From the NCBI GenBank assembly GCA_030840545.1, contig JAVEEH010000264.1, positions 1 to 9,373 of the forward strand: 9,373 nt of DNA, written 5' to 3'. Under the pieces are notes generated by a model that was given only the letters and a program-made list of their open reading frames with translations, made no database searches and was not told the origin of the DNA. Positions within the stretch are counted from its first letter, which is position 1. Each line of letters opens with the position of its first letter. Of the stretch, positions 6,400 through 9,373 are shown one piece after another. The position numbers and the translations under genes were made by a program. This DNA comes from Frankiaceae bacterium (GTDB lineage: Bacteria > Actinomycetota > Actinomycetes > JAFAQI01).

Positions 6400-7199
6400 C
6401 CGCGGTCCTGACGCCGTCCGTCGCTCCCAGCGGCGGCCGGCGCGCGGCGTTCGAATATTGGCTCAGCGTCTACCGGCGCACCTGGCGAGGCAGCGTCGTG
6501 ACGAGCATCGTGTCGCCAGTGCTGTTCCTGGCGGCAATGGGTGTCGGACTCGGCTCGCTCGTGCACGGCGGCACCGGTCGCGTCGACGGGTTGCGCTACG
6601 CAGTGTTCCTTGCGCCCGGGCTGCTCGCCGCCACGGTGATGCAGACGGGGATGGGTGAGGCGACCTGGCCCGTCATGGGCGCCATCAAATGGGACCGGAC
6701 CTATCTGGGCATGCTCGCGACGCCCTTGACCGTGAGCGACGTGTTGCTCGGCCACCTCGCGTTCATGGCTTTGCGCATCGTGATCGTGGCCACCTCGTTC
6801 ACGGTCATCAGCGCGCTCTTCGGCCTCGTGGTCTCGGCCGGCGGCGCGGTGCTTGCGTTGCTTGCGGCGGTGCTGACGGGCGTCGCGTTCGCTGCACCGA
6901 TCGCAGCGTTCTCCGCGACGCAGGCCCGCGAGACCGGCTTCATCCTGCTCTACCGGTTCGGCCTGATTCCCATGTTCTTGTTCTCGGGCACGTTCTTCCC
7001 GGTCTCGCAGCTGCCCGCGGTGCTGCAGCCGGTGGCCTGGGTGACGCCGCTGTGGCACGGCGTCACGCTCTGTCGGGACCTTGCCCTCAGCCGGGGGACC
7101 GCGGCGGCGATGCTCGGACACGCCGCCTATCTCGTTGTGCTCACAGTCGTCGGCGTCGTCCTGGCGCAGCGGGCCTACCGCCGGCGGTTGCAGTGGTGA
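6396..7199 (+). CDS. ABC-2 type exporter permease, NodJ-like (first of a pair)
   Basis: The 267-residue membrane protein has about six membrane segments, near residues 37-56, 67-88, 117-142, 148-172, 180-203 and 240-259. The N-terminus is cytoplasmic and basic (WLSVYRRTWRG). It has the ABC-2 permease pattern: LATPLTVSDVLLGH (107-120), an amphipathic coupling region, and FLFSGTFFPVSQLP (194-207) followed by VTPLWHG (216-222), the stretch shared with NodJ. It starts at GTG 6396 inside the stop of the ATPase gene and ends inside the start of the next, so the three are co-translated. It has the same length as the following permease and aligns to it with little gapping, so the two probably arose by duplication and form a heterodimer. 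The N-terminal 20 residues are low in complexity and could be trimmed, but the overlap supports this start. Confidence 0.92.
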   Translation: MTAVLTPSVAPSGGRRAAFEYWLSVYRRTWRGSVVTSIVSPVLFLAAMGVGLGSLVHGGTGRVDGLRYAVFLAPGLLAATVMQTGMGEATWPVMGAIKWDRTYLGMLATPLTVSDVLLGHLAFMALRIVIVATSFTVISALFGLVVSAGGAVLALLAAVLTGVAFAAPIAAFSATQARETGFILLYRFGLIPMFLFSGTFFPVSQLPAVLQPVAWVTPLWHGVTLCRDLALSRGTAAAMLGHAAYLVVLTVVGVVLAQRAYRRRLQW

Positions 7200-7999
7200 C
7201 CGCGACGTTCGCCCTCGCCGGTGCGCGCGGTCGCCGTCCGTTCGGTCGCGCGGCGCGGTTGTTCGAGCGCAACGTGGTGGTCTATCGCTCGGCCTGGTTC
7301 GTGCTCGTCTCCGGCCTCGCCGAACCGCTGTTCTACCTCGGCTCGGTCGGCATCGGCTTCGGGCACCTCATCGGGACCGTCGGCTTCGACGGGCACCGCG
7401 TCCGCTACGCCGACTTCGTCGCTCCCGCGTTGCTCGCCACCTCGGCGATGAACGGCGCGATCGTGGACGCCACGTTCGGGGTGTTCCACAAGCTCAAGCA
7501 CATGAAGGTCTACGACGCCGTGCTCGCCACTCCGGTCGGTGCCGCGGACATCGCCATCGGCGAGGTCGCCTGGTCGCTCGCCCGGGGCCTGATCTACTCC
7601 GTCGCGTTCCTCGTCGTCGCCACTGCGTTCGGCGACATCCACTCGTGGTGGGCACTGCTCGCGCTGCCGGCGTCAACGCTCATCGGCTTGTGCTTCGGCG
7701 GTGTCGGCACGGCAGCGACGACGTTCATGCGCTCGTGGCAGGACTTCGACCTGATCCAGCTCGCCATCCTGCCGCTGTTCCTGTTCTCGGCGACGTTCTA
7801 TCCGCTGTCGACATATCCCGGTGGGGTGCAGTGGATCGTCCGCGTCACGCCGCTCTACCACGGCGTCGCCCTGCTGCGGCAGCTGACGTTGGGCGGGGTC
7901 GGCTGGTCGGCGCTCGGCCACGTGGCCTACCTCGCCGGGCTCGGAACGCTCGGGGTCGCCATCGCCGCCCGGCGGCTGGAGCGCCGGCTGCTGCGCTGA
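7196..7999 (+). CDS. ABC-2 type exporter permease, NodJ-like (second of a pair)
   Basis: I place the start at GTG 7196, overlapping the previous stop by 4 bases, giving 267 residues (MTATFALAGARGRRPFG). The frame is open much further upstream, to 6689, but that part overlaps the first permease and is not coding. Six hydrophobic segments are predicted, about 33-55, 72-92, 118-142, 150-175, 185-203 and 238-258. Shared ABC-2 elements are LATPVGAADIAIGE (110-123), FLFSATFYPLSTYP (195-208) and VTPLYHG (217-223), at nearly the same positions as in its partner. It probably forms the second half of the exporter channel. leuB follows 38 bases after its stop, but with its own candidate promoter, so functional linkage to leucine synthesis is doubtful. 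Confidence 0.93.
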   Translation: MTATFALAGARGRRPFGRAARLFERNVVVYRSAWFVLVSGLAEPLFYLGSVGIGFGHLIGTVGFDGHRVRYADFVAPALLATSAMNGAIVDATFGVFHKLKHMKVYDAVLATPVGAADIAIGEVAWSLARGLIYSVAFLVVATAFGDIHSWWALLALPASTLIGLCFGGVGTAATTFMRSWQDFDLIQLAILPLFLFSATFYPLSTYPGGVQWIVRVTPLYHGVALLRQLTLGGVGWSALGHVAYLAGLGTLGVAIAARRLERRLLR

Positions 8000-8025
8000 G
8001 CCCGGTGCCTGAGAGCTCGGACAAT

Positions 8026-8031
8026 TAGTCT
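8026..8031 (+). promoter_or_regulatory. Candidate -10 box for leaderless leuB mRNA
   Basis: TAGTCT fits TANNNT and stands 6 bases before the leuB GTG (8038), in a 38-bp gap with no Shine-Dalgarno site. Initiation at the GTG itself would give a leaderless mRNA. The -35 region (around 8002-8008, CCGGTGC) does not match a consensus, so read-through from the exporter operon remains an alternative. Confidence 0.45.
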
Positions 8032-8037
8032 CAGCGC

Positions 8038-9084
8038 GTGGACACGACGTTGAAGCTCGCGGTCATTCCCGGCGACGGCATCGGCGTCGAGGTCGTCGCC
8101 GAGGGGTTGAAGGTGCTCGAGGCGATTCTCGGCGCCGAGGGCAGCAAGCTGGAGCCCACGTCGTACGACCTCGGTGCGGCCCGCTGGCACCGCACCGGCG
8201 AGACGCTGCCGGACAGCGTGCTCGAGGAGCTGCGTGGCCACGACGCGATCCTGCTCGGCGCCGTCGGCGATCCGAGCGTGCCATCCGGAGTCTTGGAGCG
8301 GGGTCTGCTGCTGCGGTTGCGGTTCGCGTTCGAGCACGCGGTCAACCTCCGACCGGTGAAGCTCTATCCCGGCGTGCGCACGCCGCTGGCCGGTGTCGCA
8401 CCGGTGGACATCGACATGGTCGTCGTCCGCGAGGGCACCGAGGGTCCCTATGCCGGCGTCGGCGGCGCGCTGCGGGAGGGCACCAGCCAGGAGATCGCGA
8501 CCGAGAACAGTGTCAACACCCGGTGGGGCGTCGAGCGGGTCGTGCGGGACGCGTTCCGCCGGGCAGCGGCTCGGCCACGCCGGCACCTGACGCTCGTGCA
8601 CAAGACCAACGTGCTCACCTACGCCGGGTCGTTGTGGCTGCGCACTGTCGAGGCGTTGCACGGCGACTTCCCGGATGTGCACGTCGACTATGTGCACGTC
8701 GACGCGGCCTGCCTCTATTTCGTCACGTCACCAAGCCGGTTCGACGTCGTCGTCACCGACAACCTGTTCGGCGACATCATCACCGACCTCGGCGCCGCCA
8801 TCGCCGGTGGCATCGGGCTTGCCGCGAGCGGCAACCTCAACGTCGACGGCACTGCACCGAGCATGTTCGAGCCGGTCCACGGCAGCGCACCGGACATCGC
8901 CGGTCAGGGGAAGGCGGACCCCACTGCGACAGTGCTGTCCGTGGCGATGCTGCTGGACCATCTCGGCCATGTCGATGCAGCCCGCCGGGTGGAGTCCGCG
9001 GTCGCGGCCGATCTGGGCGAGCGCGGCGACGCTCCGCGCTCCACCGCGGCGGTCGGCGACGCACTCGCGGCGCGGGTCGGCTGA
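8038..9084 (+). CDS. leuB: 3-isopropylmalate dehydrogenase
   Basis: The 348-residue enzyme oxidatively decarboxylates 3-isopropylmalate with NAD+ to 2-oxoisocaproate, the third step of leucine synthesis. The N-terminus has the family start LAVIPGDGIG (7-16). Substrate-binding Arg residues lie in LLRLRFAFEH (Arg93 or Arg95), NLRP (Arg105) and VREGTEGPY (Arg131, with Tyr138). Catalytic Lys189 is in VHKTNVL, and metal-binding Asp residues are Asp222 and Asp246/Asp250 in DNLFGDIITD. The NAD-binding loop is HGSAPDIAGQGKADP (281-295). GDPSVPSGVLERGLLL (78-93) is typical of the actinobacterial type. Length is normal. Start GTG 8038 precedes the family N-terminus by only a few residues; no ribosome binding site is visible, and a TAGTCT box 6 bases upstream suggests leaderless translation. 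ilvE follows after 16 bp. Confidence 0.97.
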   Translation: MDTTLKLAVIPGDGIGVEVVAEGLKVLEAILGAEGSKLEPTSYDLGAARWHRTGETLPDSVLEELRGHDAILLGAVGDPSVPSGVLERGLLLRLRFAFEHAVNLRPVKLYPGVRTPLAGVAPVDIDMVVVREGTEGPYAGVGGALREGTSQEIATENSVNTRWGVERVVRDAFRRAAARPRRHLTLVHKTNVLTYAGSLWLRTVEALHGDFPDVHVDYVHVDAACLYFVTSPSRFDVVVTDNLFGDIITDLGAAIAGGIGLAASGNLNVDGTAPSMFEPVHGSAPDIAGQGKADPTATVLSVAMLLDHLGHVDAARRVESAVAADLGERGDAPRSTAAVGDALAARVG

Positions 9085-9088
9085 GCCG

Positions 9089-9094
9089 TAGGCT
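9089..9094 (+). promoter_or_regulatory. Candidate -10 box for leaderless ilvE mRNA
   Basis: TAGGCT stands 6 bases before the ilvE ATG (9101) in the 16-bp gap after leuB, with no Shine-Dalgarno site. It could give ilvE its own leaderless transcript in addition to read-through from leuB. A -35 would fall inside the leuB coding region and none is convincing. Confidence 0.4.
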
Positions 9095-9100
9095 TTGGGC

Positions 9101-9373
9101 ATGGGACTGCAGTTCACCGTCGAACCGACAGCCACGCCGACCGACCCGTCGCGCCTGGCCGAGATCCTGGCGACGCCGGGATTCGGTCGCCTCTTCAGCG
9201 ACCACATGGTGACGGTCCACTGGACCTCCGACGAGGGCTGGCACGACGCGCGTGTTCATGCTTACGGCCCGCTTGTGCTCGACCCGGCCACGCAGGTGTT
9301 CCACTACGGGCAGTCGATCTTCGAGGGGTTCAAGGCCTACGCGCAGCCGGACGGGTCGATCGCCACGTTCCGG
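9101..9373 (+). CDS. ilvE: Branched-chain amino acid aminotransferase, N-terminal 91 residues (3' end outside window)
   Basis: The frame from ATG 9101 stays open to the window edge. It encodes the start of IlvE, the PLP-dependent enzyme that transfers an amino group between glutamate and the 2-oxo acids of Leu, Ile and Val, the final step of leucine synthesis. Visible family features are FGRLFSDHMVTV (28-39), then GPLVLDPATQVFHYGQ (56-71) with the conserved HYGQ, and the substrate-pocket stretch SIFEGFKAY (72-80) followed by QPDGSIATFR. The PLP-binding Lys lies further downstream and is not seen. The gene sits 16 bp after leuB, a common actinobacterial order, with no Shine-Dalgarno site but a TAGGCT box 6 bases before the ATG. 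Confidence 0.95.
   Translation, partial: MGLQFTVEPTATPTDPSRLAEILATPGFGRLFSDHMVTVHWTSDEGWHDARVHAYGPLVLDPATQVFHYGQSIFEGFKAYAQPDGSIATFR

Noticed and set aside
6264..7121. Minus-strand open frame of 285 codons opposite the first permease
   Set aside because: It is a low-complexity, charged His/Arg/Glu-rich product typical of antisense frames in GC-rich genes, with no domain and no start signals.
6689..7195. Upstream extension of the second permease frame to an ATG at 6689
   Set aside because: This portion is an Arg/His-rich out-of-frame reading of the first permease. The GTG at 7196 gives a GTGA overlap and a normal ABC-2 permease length.
7927..8697. Minus-strand open frame of 256 codons spanning the second permease end and leuB
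   Set aside because: It crosses two well-supported plus-strand genes and their intergenic gap, and its product has no recognisable family.
8523..9212. Plus-strand open frame of 229 codons across the end of leuB and start of ilvE
   Set aside because: It is an out-of-frame Arg-rich reading of leuB and ilvE, both of which have complete family motifs in their own frames.

Overview
The window is high-GC DNA with GTG starts, stop/start (GTGA) gene overlaps, few Shine-Dalgarno sites and a LeuA/LeuB/IlvE set that reads like the actinobacterial versions. I infer a chromosomal segment of an actinomycete (Actinomycetota). Genus cannot be read from the sequence. Base composition looks even throughout, and I see no transposase, integrase, tRNA, phage gene or CRISPR array.

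Layout. (a) 2-160, the end of an alpha/beta-hydrolase gene on the plus strand, converging through a long inverted repeat on (b) 276-1394, a nitronate monooxygenase-family flavoprotein on the minus strand. (c) 1395-1551, a divergent control region with a leucine-codon leader peptide and competing RNA hairpins before (d) 1552-3237, leuA. (e) 3264-5282, minus strand, a secreted Asp-box (sialidase-like propeller) protein with two C-terminal fibronectin type III domains. (f) 5283-5448, a divergent promoter region with a convincing sigma70-type promoter for (e) and a weaker one for (g) 5449-7999, a NodI/DrrA-like ABC ATPase and two NodJ-like ABC-2 permeases joined by 4-base overlaps. (h) 8038-9084, leuB. 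(i) 9101 to the window end, the first 91 codons of ilvE.

How the genes work together. LeuA (2-isopropylmalate synthase), LeuB (3-isopropylmalate dehydrogenase) and IlvE (branched-chain aminotransferase) are the first, third and last enzymes of leucine synthesis; LeuCD is not in this window. leuA is separated from leuB-ilvE by the secreted protein and the ABC exporter, which have no evident link to leucine.

The most informative non-coding feature is the leuA leader. Its three consecutive Leu codons are complementary over 7 bases to the leuA ribosome binding site, which suggests a leucine-sensing switch of the class predicted in Actinobacteria as the LEU element. A second recurring pattern is a TANNNT hexamer 6-7 bases before the start codon of the leader peptide, leuB and ilvE, as expected for leaderless mRNAs. 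I see no clear sign of an undescribed defence or mobile system; this is mostly ordinary core-genome DNA with interesting regulation.
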